Shown here: positions 1-5,374 of the stretch, one piece after another
Layout of the letters: each line of letters opens with the position of its first letter
Numbering within the stretch: the first letter of the stretch is position 1
Origin: Clostridia bacterium
Lineage (GTDB): Bacteria; Bacillota; Clostridia; UMGS1883
Length of the DNA: 5,374 nt
Assembly (NCBI GenBank): GCA_017441965.1
Contig: JAFSBF010000050.1
Span: forward strand, 1 to 5,374
Reading direction: 5' to 3'
The notes under the pieces: model-generated
What the model was told of the DNA's origin: nothing
Database searches by the model: none
What the model saw: only the letters and a program-made list of their open reading frames with translations
Made by a program: the position numbers and the translations under genes

Positions 1-11
1 CGGCGATTTTA

Positions 12-36
12 TTGCAAAGGGGAAGTCCCTTTGCAA
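12..36. repeat. Perfect 10-bp hairpin upstream of the transporter gene
   Basis: The arms TTGCAAAGGG (12-21) and CCCTTTGCAA (27-36) are exact reverse complements around a 5-nt loop (22-26). No T-run follows on either strand, so it is not a standard intrinsic terminator. A second CCCTT at 39-43 could pair with AAGGG (17-21) instead of the main arm, so two exclusive folds are possible. It may be a dispersed palindromic repeat, an mRNA-stabilising or processing element, or the 3' end of an upstream unit. The window start hides its left context, and its function is unknown. Confidence 0.6.
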
Positions 37-69
37 ATCCCTTATTAATAAAAGAAACGGAGAATAATA

Positions 70-1041
70 ATGGAAAAAACAAAGAACAAGCTTTTTACAA
101 ATGTATTTTTTGTGACGGCTGCGGCAATACTGTGCTGCGCATTGTGGGGCAGTGCAACGCCCTTTATTAAAACGGGATATGAACTGATGCTTCCTGATAA
201 GGATGTGCCGTCTACGATGCTTTTTGCGGGCATAAGGTTTTTCCTTGCAGGAATAATAACCGTAATTATTTACAGCGTGGCAGGGAAAAGAGTTCTTTAT
301 CCCAAAGCGGAAAATCTTGGAAAGGTTGCGGTTGTTTCACTTTTTCAGACGGTAATTCAGTACATATTCTTTTATGTAGGTCTTGCAAATACCACTGGCG
401 TAAAGGGAACAGTAATAAGCGGCTCGAGTACGTTTTTTGCAATACTTATAGCAAGTCTTATTTTCAGGCAGGAAAAGCTCACCTTCAAGAAAATCTTTGC
501 CTGTGTGCTTGGGTTTGCAGGTGTTATAGCAGTAAACCTCAAGGGACTTGACTTCAATATGAATTTTATGGGTGATGCGTTTGTTCTTTTTTCTGCGATA
601 GCATCTGCCGCATCATCAGTAATTATGAAGCGTTATTCAAATGATGAAGACCCCGTTGTTATAAGCGGCTATCAGTTTATAATGGGCGGTGCTGTTATGA
701 TGGCAATAGGTTTATTATTTGGCGGAGGTGTGGAAATAACAACATTAAAGGCAGGTGCAGTGCTTACCTATCTTGCATTTTTATCGGCAATTGCATATGC
801 TTTGTGGGGAATTCTTTTAAAGCATAATCCCGTGTCAAAAGTTACTGTTTTCAGCTTTACAATTCCCGTTTTCGGGGTGCTTCTTTCAAATGTAATGCTT
901 GCAGAGGAAAGCAATGTTTCGCTCCTTAATCTTTTAATTGCACTTGTTCTTATATGTGCGGGAATTATGGTGAACAGCCGCCCCGAAAAAGCATATTTAG
1001 CCACTAAAGTAAAAAGTGAGTATCATTATATAAAGAAATAA
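70..1041 (+). CDS. EamA/DMT-superfamily membrane transporter (10 TM)
   Basis: Predicted inner-membrane permease of the drug/metabolite transporter superfamily, 323 aa, close to the usual ~300 aa. Ten hydrophobic segments can be read at about residues 13-30, 49-70, 84-104, 112-132, 141-158, 167-187, 198-218, 226-250, 257-277 and 284-302. They form two EamA repeats of five helices. The first helix has the typical CALWGSATPFIKTG stretch (23-36), with a similar ALWGILLK at 244-251 in the second repeat. GGAG at 59-62, 7 nt before the ATG, supports this start. The C-terminus (about 303-323) is basic and probably cytoplasmic. Family members export or import amino acids, nucleotide sugars or other metabolites; the substrate cannot be read from sequence. 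It converges on the AraC gene with a 10-bp gap and is separated from the sugar operon by that gene, so a shared function is only a possibility. No clear promoter is visible in the short upstream part. Confidence 0.9.
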   Translation: MEKTKNKLFTNVFFVTAAAILCCALWGSATPFIKTGYELMLPDKDVPSTMLFAGIRFFLAGIITVIIYSVAGKRVLYPKAENLGKVAVVSLFQTVIQYIFFYVGLANTTGVKGTVISGSSTFFAILIASLIFRQEKLTFKKIFACVLGFAGVIAVNLKGLDFNMNFMGDAFVLFSAIASAASSVIMKRYSNDEDPVVISGYQFIMGGAVMMAIGLLFGGGVEITTLKAGAVLTYLAFLSAIAYALWGILLKHNPVSKVTVFSFTIPVFGVLLSNVMLAEESNVSLLNLLIALVLICAGIMVNSRPEKAYLATKVKSEYHYIKK

Positions 1042-1051
1042 AACCTGTAAA

Positions 1052-1924
1052 CTAACGGATGCTCTTTATGTAAGCTGTCGGAGATACGCCGACAGCTTTT
1101 TTAAATGCTCGTGAAAAAATATGTATGGATGAATATCCAAGTATATCTGATATTTGGCTTACTGTGTGGTTTTTTTCGCGTAGCAGTTTTTTTGCTTCCC
1201 TTATTTTAAGCTCCATATAATATTCAATGGGACTTTCCCCCGTATTTTCACGAAAGATTTTACAAAGCTGCGTCTTTCCAATCATAAAATGGTCGCATAT
1301 ATTCTTTAAGGAAAGGGGGGAATAAATTTGCTCTTTCATATAGTCGCAAATGAGTTCGCAAAGAGAATTGTTTTTAATATCACGTGATTGCTTGCGGCAG
1401 GGCATAGGTTTTTCAAGTGTGTTACCGTTTCGTATAAGAAGAATAAGAAATTCCGTAAGATAACATTCAAGAAGCTGCGAGGAAGCAAAAACAGATGGCA
1501 AAAAACAAAGATTATCTTTATTTTCATAATCGCCGGGCACATTCCCGAGTGTATTTTTTGCTTCCTCTAAAAAAAGTGAAAGAAGAGTTTTTCCTGTCTT
1601 GTCAAGGGTAAAGGTTTTCCCTTTAAAATAGTGCATTGCAGGACTTTTTGAAGTAAATGATATTACAAGCATATTATTTGCAACACGGTTATCTGAAACA
1701 TGGGCGTGTATTTCCATCGGTTCGTGAAAAATCACCTGCCCTTGTGAAAGAGTGCAGCCTGCACCATTTGTGATTGCGTTAATTTTGCCACTGTCCACAT
1801 ACACCATTTCCCAGAAGTCATGCTTTTCAGGGGCGTGAGAGAAGTCCTTGCCGAATTCAAAATAATATATACTGTTAAAGCCGGATATTTTAATTTCATG
1901 TATTGGTTTTTGCATCTCAAACAT
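1052..1924 (-). CDS. AraC-family transcriptional regulator
   Basis: Cytoplasmic DNA-binding regulator, 290 aa from the chosen start, normal for AraC proteins with a sensor domain. The N-terminal part (about 15-95) resembles the cupin-like ligand-binding domain: HDFWEMVYVDSG (35-46), then QGQVIFHEPMEIHAHV (61-76) with several His residues. The C-terminal ~100 aa hold two helix-turn-helix units: LSLKNICDHFMIGKTQLCKI (204-223) and TVSQISDILGYSSIHIFSRA (254-273). The family signature F-K-K-x-x-G-V-S-P-x-x-Y follows at 274-285. The start at 1924 has AGGAGGA 7 nt upstream; the longer form starting at 1981 has no ribosome binding site and begins only a few bases after the expected transcription start. 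The gene is divergent from the deacetylase-kinase-aldolase-deaminase operon, so it probably senses a pathway sugar and activates that operon. This is inferred from position. Its last codons also contain the terminator of the convergent transporter. Confidence 0.92.
   Translation of the reverse strand: MFEMQKPIHEIKISGFNSIYYFEFGKDFSHAPEKHDFWEMVYVDSGKINAITNGAGCTLSQGQVIFHEPMEIHAHVSDNRVANNMLVISFTSKSPAMHYFKGKTFTLDKTGKTLLSLFLEEAKNTLGNVPGDYENKDNLCFLPSVFASSQLLECYLTEFLILLIRNGNTLEKPMPCRKQSRDIKNNSLCELICDYMKEQIYSPLSLKNICDHFMIGKTQLCKIFRENTGESPIEYYMELKIREAKKLLREKNHTVSQISDILGYSSIHIFSRAFKKAVGVSPTAYIKSIR
1072..1102 (+). terminator. Intrinsic terminator of the transporter gene, inside the AraC coding region
   Basis: AAGCTGTCGG (1072-1081) pairs perfectly with CCGACAGCTT (1089-1098) around a 7-nt loop. 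A run of six T (1097-1102) closes it. It starts about 30 nt after the transporter stop codon, the right place and polarity for Rho-independent termination on the + strand. On the - strand the same hairpin is followed by TTACATAAAG, not a U-tract, so it should act in one direction only. It overlaps the AraC codons for FKKAVGVSPTA. Confidence 0.8.
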
Positions 1925-1931
1925 AAAAAAG

Positions 1932-1938
1932 TCCTCCT
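1932..1938 (-). promoter_or_regulatory. Ribosome binding site deciding the AraC start
   Basis: On the - strand this reads AGGAGGA, 7 nt before the ATG at 1924-1922. It is the only strong Shine-Dalgarno sequence near the N-terminus and excludes the in-frame ATG 19 codons upstream. Confidence 0.85.
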
Positions 1939-1946
1939 GCGAACAA

Positions 1947-1970
1947 AATGATAAAAAATATGTAATCATT
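1947..1970. repeat. Short inverted repeat in the AraC leader
   Basis: AATGAT (1947-1952) and ATCATT (1965-1970) are exact inverted copies separated by 12 A/T-rich bases. They lie between the predicted AraC transcription start and its ribosome binding site. This could be an autoregulatory site or a weak leader hairpin, but six A/T-rich base pairs can easily arise by chance. Confidence 0.25.
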
Positions 1971-1993
1971 GTTAAATACATACAACTAAAAAG

Positions 1994-2022
1994 ATTGTAT
2001 AATAAAAGTAGCCTAAAGTCAA
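1994..2022 (-). promoter_or_regulatory. Sigma-A-type promoter of the AraC gene
   Basis: On the - strand, -35 TTGACT (2022-2017) and -10 TACAAT (1999-1994) are separated by exactly 17 bp. Each box is one mismatch from consensus. Transcription should start near 1987, giving a leader of about 63 nt to the ATG at 1924. The -35 lies partly inside the 15-bp palindrome 2019-2033, and the -10 overlaps the operon's -10 by two bases. Confidence 0.7.
1998..2003 (+). promoter_or_regulatory. -10 box of the sugar-operon promoter
   Basis: A perfect TATAAT sits about 50 bp before the deacetylase start. Transcription would begin near 2010 with a leader of about 45 nt. At spacers of 15-19 bp no hexamer resembles TTGACA (the 17-bp position reads AATACA). 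A perfect -10 without a -35 suits a promoter that needs an activator, here plausibly the divergent AraC protein. The activator dependence is inferred. Confidence 0.6.
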
Positions 2023-2033
2023 ATTAAATTTGA
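2019..2033. promoter_or_regulatory. Perfect 15-bp palindrome, candidate operator
   Basis: TCAAATT (2019-2025) and AATTTGA (2027-2033) mirror each other around a central A. The site overlaps the -35 box of the AraC promoter and lies about 10-24 nt downstream of the predicted operon start. A dimeric protein bound here could block both transcription units. AraC proteins usually prefer direct repeats, so the binder may be another regulator. The sequence is A/T-rich, so chance is not excluded. Confidence 0.4.
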
Positions 2034-2054
2034 ATATAGCGGAGGTTTTATAAA

Positions 2055-2753
2055 ATGAATGTACTTGCAGTAGGTTGTCATCCTGACGATATTGAAATTT
2101 CTTGTTGCGGAACACTTGCAAAATGTGTAAAGCGCGGTGACAAGGTAACTGTGTGCCATGTTGCAAACGGAAATATGGGACATGAAATTATACCACCTGA
2201 TGAACTTCGTGAAATAAGGGCAAAGGAAGCGAAGGCGGCAGGCTCTCTTGCAGGGATTGAGGTGGTAAGCCTTGATATAGGGGATTTACTTCCAAATGGG
2301 TGCGACATAACTCAGCGTGATAAAATGATGGAGCTTATACGGGATGTTCAGCCTGATTTTATTATTACGCATAGTCCGACGGACTATATGCCCGACCACC
2401 TGGCGGTGTCAAAGCTTGTTTTTGATGCGTCATTTGCTGCAAGCGTGCCACAGTACGGAAAAGGCAGTAAATCGGCAGTAGTACCGATATATTATATGGA
2501 TAATCTGGCGGGTATGAATTTTAATCCTACAGAGTATGTAGATATAACAGATGAAATGGAGCTTAAAATAAATATGCTTGAATGTCACGTAAGCCAGCTT
2601 AAATGGATGCGTGACCACGACGGAATTGATTTTGCAGAATTTGTACGCACCTGCTCCAGATTTCGCGGATTGCAGTGCGGTGTAGGTTATGCAGAAGCTT
2701 TTACCCAGGAGTTTGTGTGGCCTAAAGTTCTTACAAAGAGGTTATTGCCATGA
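2055..2753 (+). CDS. PIG-L/LmbE-family zinc-dependent N-deacetylase
   Basis: Predicted cytoplasmic deacetylase of the PIG-L/LmbE family, 232 aa, a typical length. These enzymes remove N-acetyl groups from amino-sugar moieties (GlcNAc-PI, mycothiol or bacillithiol precursors, diacetylchitobiose). The N-terminal metal motif is GCHPDDIE (7-14): His9 and Asp12 should bind zinc and Asp11 act as general base. The third ligand is His115 in HSPTDYMPDH (106-115). The intervening HVANGNMGHE (35-44) and the later YVDITDEMELK (161-171) also match the family. No signal peptide or membrane segment is seen. GCGGAGG ends 9 nt before the ATG. It is the first gene of the operon, and its stop overlaps the kinase start (ATGA), implying translational coupling. 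With the NagB-like gene downstream, deacetylation of an N-acetylated amino sugar or its phosphate is the likely role. The exact substrate is unknown, and a bacillithiol role is not supported by the neighbours. Confidence 0.88.
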   Translation: MNVLAVGCHPDDIEISCCGTLAKCVKRGDKVTVCHVANGNMGHEIIPPDELREIRAKEAKAAGSLAGIEVVSLDIGDLLPNGCDITQRDKMMELIRDVQPDFIITHSPTDYMPDHLAVSKLVFDASFAASVPQYGKGSKSAVVPIYYMDNLAGMNFNPTEYVDITDEMELKINMLECHVSQLKWMRDHDGIDFAEFVRTCSRFRGLQCGVGYAEAFTQEFVWPKVLTKRLLP

Positions 2754-3688
2754 AAAAAGTTGCGTGTGTAGGAATATTGGTAGCAGATGTAATTGTAGAG
2801 CAGGTAGAAAGCTTTCCCGAAAAAGGAAAACTTGAAAATGTTAATTCAATAACAGTGCATAATGGTGGAAATGCAATGAAGGCATCTGTGAATTTAAAAA
2901 AATTAGGAGTTTCTTCTTGCCTTATAGGTATGGTAGGGGAAGATATGTTTGGCGATTTCCTGATAAAAAGACTGGAAGAAGAAAATGTTGACACCCGTGG
3001 GGTAAGAAAAAATGAAACTGTGCAGACCTCTGCGTCAGTACTTATGATTGATAAAACAGGAGAACGCTCATATTTCCATACGACGGGAACAAATGCCGTA
3101 TTTTCTGAAAAAGATATTGACTACTCTGTTATAGACGGATGTGATGCGGTTTTTGTTACGGGGACATTTTTGATGGATCGCTTTGACGGAGAAGAAACAA
3201 TGGCTTTTCTTAAAAAGTGTAAGGAAAAGGGAAAGACTACCTTTCTTGATGTGTGCTATGATGCAAAAGGAAAGTGGGGAGAAAAGCTTGATATGTCAAT
3301 GCCCTACATTGATTATCTGATGCCCAGTATTGATGAAGCAAAGGAAATTGCAAAAAAAGAAGACCCCGATGAAATTTCTTCTGTATTTATAGAAAAAGGC
3401 GCAAAGAATGTAATTATAAAGCTTGGCTCCAAAGGAAGCTACCTGCGAAAAGAGGGGGAAGAGAAAGGAAAAGTATTTCCGCCTTTTTATGTTAAAAACC
3501 CCGTTGATACAACGGGAGCGGGCGATAGCTTCTGTTCAGGCTTTTTAGCCGCATTTGCGCATGGTGAAAGTATTGAAGAATGTATGGAATTTGGTAACCT
3601 TACAGGTGCGTGCTGTGTAATGGAAAAAGGCGCAACAACGGGAATAAAATCCTATGAAGAAACAAGGAGGATGAAAAAATGCTTGTAA
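2750..3688 (+). CDS. PfkB/ribokinase-family sugar kinase
   Basis: ATP-dependent carbohydrate kinase, 312 aa, normal for the family. Visible features are the N-terminal strand with Asp13 (VGILVADVIV, 7-16), the first signature region GGNAMKASVNLKKLG (39-53), VGEDMFGD (62-69), the sugar-lid area GERSYFHTTGTNAVF (104-118), and the second signature DTTGAGDSFCSGFL (253-266) with catalytic base Asp259 in the GAGD anion hole. The usual Asn of the first signature (GGxxxN) is replaced by Lys44, so the sugar site may differ. The start overlaps the deacetylase stop by 4 nt, with AGAGG at 2737-2741. The 3' end overlaps the aldolase by 10 nt. Placed before a ketose-bisphosphate aldolase, it probably phosphorylates a ketose or ketose-6-phosphate, for example tagatose-6-phosphate. 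The family also includes fructokinases, KDG kinases and nucleoside kinases, so the substrate remains an inference from context. Confidence 0.9.
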   Translation: MKKVACVGILVADVIVEQVESFPEKGKLENVNSITVHNGGNAMKASVNLKKLGVSSCLIGMVGEDMFGDFLIKRLEEENVDTRGVRKNETVQTSASVLMIDKTGERSYFHTTGTNAVFSEKDIDYSVIDGCDAVFVTGTFLMDRFDGEETMAFLKKCKEKGKTTFLDVCYDAKGKWGEKLDMSMPYIDYLMPSIDEAKEIAKKEDPDEISSVFIEKGAKNVIIKLGSKGSYLRKEGEEKGKVFPPFYVKNPVDTTGAGDSFCSGFLAAFAHGESIEECMEFGNLTGACCVMEKGATTGIKSYEETRRMKKCL

Positions 3689-4506
3689 CACTTAAAGAAA
3701 TTTTGGAGGATGCGGAAAGAAGAAAGTACGGAGTCGGGCTTTTTAATATGCTCAATCTTGAAATGGCACGAGGAATTATTGAAGCGGCAGAGGAAGAGAA
3801 TTCACCACTTATTCTTGGCGTTGCCGAGGTACATCTTCCACTCATCCCATTTGATTATGCAAATATGATAATGAAAAAAATTGCGCATGAGGCAAAAATC
3901 CCGGTTTGTCTTCATTTTGACCATGGGACTGATTTTGAAAAAATCAAGGCGGCAAAAGATGGAGGATTCAGTTCCGTTATGTATGACGGAAGTGCGCTTG
4001 ATTATGAAGAAAACATCAAAAATACAAAGTATATAAGTGAATTTGCCCATAAAAAAGGCGTAAGTGTTGAAGCGGAGCTTGGTCACGTTGGTGGTGCCGA
4101 GGGCGGTGCTGATGACGGCATTGAAGAAATGTATACAAGAGTAGACCAGGTAAATGATTTTATAGAGCGTGCTGATATTGATGCACTTGCCGTTGCAATA
4201 GGTACTGCCCACGGACAGTACAGGAAGAAGCCCAGGCTTGATATAAACCGTCTTGCAGATATCTATGCAATCAGTGAAAAGCCTCTTGTCCTTCATGGAG
4301 GAAGCGGTCTTTCAGATGATGATTTTAAAAACACAATCAAAAACGGTATAAGAAAAATAAATATATGCACAGAAATGTGCGTGGCACTGCGCAATGCATA
4401 TATTGGGAGTGCAAATCATGAAATCTTGTTTGATGACGGAAAAAATGCCGTAAAAGAAATTGTAAAAGGAAAGATGCAGCTTTTCGGAAGCTCGCAGAAA
4501 GCATAA
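3679..4506 (+). CDS. Class II ketose-bisphosphate aldolase (GatY/KbaY-like)
   Basis: Zinc-dependent class II aldolase, 275 aa, close to the ~285 aa of GatY/KbaY. It cleaves a ketose-1,6-bisphosphate to dihydroxyacetone phosphate and glyceraldehyde-3-phosphate. HFDHG (79-83) supplies catalytic Asp81 and zinc ligand His82. [11 protein letters not shown] (131-141) is the second signature. His178 (GTAHGQY) and His206 (LHGGSGL) are the other zinc ligands. KINICTEM (226-233) binds the phosphate of the substrate; the T-E form is seen in tagatose-type enzymes, while fructose-bisphosphate aldolases usually have D-T-D here. All catalytic residues look intact. AAGGAGG lies 8 nt before the ATG, inside the end of the kinase gene. 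A dedicated aldolase beside its kinase argues for an intermediate other than fructose-1,6-bisphosphate, such as tagatose-1,6-bisphosphate. Specificity cannot be settled from motifs alone. Confidence 0.92.
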   Translation: MLVTLKEILEDAERRKYGVGLFNMLNLEMARGIIEAAEEENSPLILGVAEVHLPLIPFDYANMIMKKIAHEAKIPVCLHFDHGTDFEKIKAAKDGGFSSVMYDGSALDYEENIKNTKYISEFAHKKGVSVEAELGHVGGAEGGADDGIEEMYTRVDQVNDFIERADIDALAVAIGTAHGQYRKKPRLDINRLADIYAISEKPLVLHGGSGLSDDDFKNTIKNGIRKINICTEMCVALRNAYIGSANHEILFDDGKNAVKEIVKGKMQLFGSSQKA

Positions 4507-4523
4507 TTAAGGAGGAAAAGAGA

Positions 4524-5374
4524 ATGGATTTTTTAAGTACAGTTGAAGGAAGCCTTTTGGAAAACTTTTATCCCAGGGGGTGGGATATCAAAAAAATTGA
4601 TGAATGCTGTGAAAAGGGGGTTGTGCGTGAAAATTTCTGGAATAAGGATTTTTCCCCTGTTGAATGTGAAAACATTTATGAATTTGATACTCTTATGGGT
4701 CACGAAATTGCCCTTAAAATAAAAGAGGCACGTGACAGGGGAGAAAAGCTTATTATGATTCTTCCTGTAGGTCCTATGGGAATGTATAAATGGGCAGTAT
4801 ATTTTCTTAAATCGTGGAATGTAAAGTGCGACCATGTGTATACATTCAATATGGACGAGTGGGCAGACAAAGACGGAAATACACTTCCTAACGATAATCC
4901 TGCATCGTTTGAATACAGTATGAAAGAGGCATTTTTTGATAAGCTTGGCGAAAATACTGTCCCACCATCTCAACGCAATTTTGCAACGAAAGAAAATCTT
5001 CCTACATATCCTGAAAAAATTGCCGCACTGAAAAAAGAGGGCGCAAAGATGGTACTTGTTTTCGGTATAGGAAGAATGTGTCATATTGCTTTCTGGGAAC
5101 CCCAGTTTGCAGAGGATTATAATAGCGTGGATGAGTGGAAAAATGCACCCTACAGAATTGCTGCGAAGCTTCATCCGCTTACAATAGAGCAGAATGCTAT
5201 CACAAGCTTTAAGAGCCGTACAACGCTTGTCCCGTGCAGAGCAAATACAATAGGCCCCGGCATTTTCCTTCAGGCAGATACCATAATAGGTGGTTGTGAC
5301 GGAGCGCTCGGAAGAGGGATGGGATGGCAGGGCATGAGTTTCCTGACAACCCTTCATTACGGACCTGATATGAA
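4524..5374 (+). CDS. Divergent NagB-like sugar-phosphate deaminase/isomerase (3' end outside window)
   Basis: The frame is open from the ATG at 4524 to the window end: 283 codons, no stop, so the C-terminus is missing. AAGGAGG (4509-4515) is 8 nt upstream, and the gap to the aldolase is 17 nt. Similarity to glucosamine-6-phosphate deaminase is visible in order: [11 protein letters not shown] (79-89) for the GLPTGGTP substrate loop; TFNMDEW (107-113), with Asp111 matching catalytic Asp72 of E. coli Nag[16 protein letters not shown] (125-139); [13 protein letters not shown] (181-193), with His187 and Glu192 matching His143 and Glu148; and [11 protein letters not shown] (242-252). Key differences are Met185 where NagB has Asp141, Cys186 for Gly, Trp191 for Asn, an altered substrate loop, and no clear SRTRIKT phosphate motif. 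An N-terminal extension of about 50 residues precedes the NagB-like part. It probably converts an amino sugar (phosphate) to a ketose with ammonia release, but isomerase-only or lactonase-like activity is possible. Cytoplasmic; no signal peptide. Confidence 0.82.
   Translation, partial: MDFLSTVEGSLLENFYPRGWDIKKIDECCEKGVVRENFWNKDFSPVECENIYEFDTLMGHEIALKIKEARDRGEKLIMILPVGPMGMYKWAVYFLKSWNVKCDHVYTFNMDEWADKDGNTLPNDNPASFEYSMKEAFFDKLGENTVPPSQRNFATKENLPTYPEKIAALKKEGAKMVLVFGIGRMCHIAFWEPQFAEDYNSVDEWKNAPYRIAAKLHPLTIEQNAITSFKSRTTLVPCRANTIGPGIFLQADTIIGGCDGALGRGMGWQGMSFLTTLHYGPDM

Noticed and set aside
1..67. 3' end of an upstream coding gene
   Set aside because: All three frames are open over this short stretch and none encodes a recognisable C-terminus, so no frame can be chosen.
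70..1041. Transporter as the uptake system of the sugar operon
   Set aside because: It is separated by the oppositely oriented AraC gene and its own terminator, and EamA proteins are too diverse in substrate to assign it.
1925..1981. 19-residue N-terminal extension of the AraC protein
   Set aside because: No Shine-Dalgarno precedes the ATG at 1981, the predicted transcript starts only a few bases before it, and the internal ATG at 1924 has AGGAGGA at ideal spacing.
1969..2003. TTGTTAAAT / TTGTATAAT as AraC direct-repeat sites
   Set aside because: The copies differ in the middle, are 26 bp apart rather than near 21 bp, and the second is the promoter -10 region itself.
3802..4296. 164-codon open frame on the - strand
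   Set aside because: Antisense shadow of the class II aldolase; no domain resemblance and no sensible ribosome binding site context.
4507..4523. Terminator or new promoter between aldolase and NagB-like gene
   Set aside because: The 17-nt gap contains only the ribosome binding site; no hairpin or promoter boxes are present, so the genes are treated as one operon.
4533..5357. Long 274-codon open frame on the - strand
   Set aside because: Its translation is rich in Cys, His, Phe and Ile without recognisable motifs, and it is antisense to the NagB-like gene, which has a strong ribosome binding site and clear family motifs.

Overview
The window looks like chromosomal DNA of a low-to-moderate GC Gram-positive bacterium, most likely a gut-type Clostridia member. 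The evidence is A/T-rich third positions, strong AGGAGG-type ribosome binding sites 7-8 nt before starts, a U-tailed intrinsic terminator, and an AraC regulator divergent from a tightly packed sugar-metabolism operon. This placement is inferred from style only; no rRNA or other taxonomic marker is present.

Layout: 1-69 holds a perfect hairpin and the ribosome binding site of the first gene. 70-1041 (+) is a ten-helix EamA/DMT-type transporter. It converges on an AraC-family regulator at 1052-1924 (-), and the transporter's probable intrinsic terminator lies inside the regulator's last codons. The 130-bp gap 1925-2054 carries two divergent promoter signals whose -10 boxes overlap, plus a perfect 15-bp palindrome. 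From 2055 onward four genes run on the + strand with overlaps of 4 and 10 nt and one gap of 17 nt: a PIG-L/LmbE-family deacetylase, a PfkB/ribokinase-family sugar kinase, a class II ketose-bisphosphate aldolase of GatY/KbaY type, and a divergent NagB-like sugar-phosphate deaminase/isomerase that is cut by the window end.

Read together, the four genes could deacetylate an N-acylated amino sugar, deaminate and isomerise it to a ketose (phosphate), phosphorylate that, and cleave the bisphosphate into trioses. The logic is that of the N-acetylgalactosamine (aga) route, but with an LmbE-type deacetylase and an atypical NagB relative in place of AgaA and AgaS/AgaI. A dedicated kinase and aldolase suggest that the intermediate is not plain fructose-6-phosphate. 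The AraC protein is the obvious candidate regulator, and the operon promoter has a perfect -10 but no -35, which fits activator dependence. The NagB-like protein keeps some catalytic residues but lacks others, so its substrate, and that of the whole pathway, is open. That is the most interesting point in this window. No mobile element, CRISPR array, tRNA or rRNA was seen.
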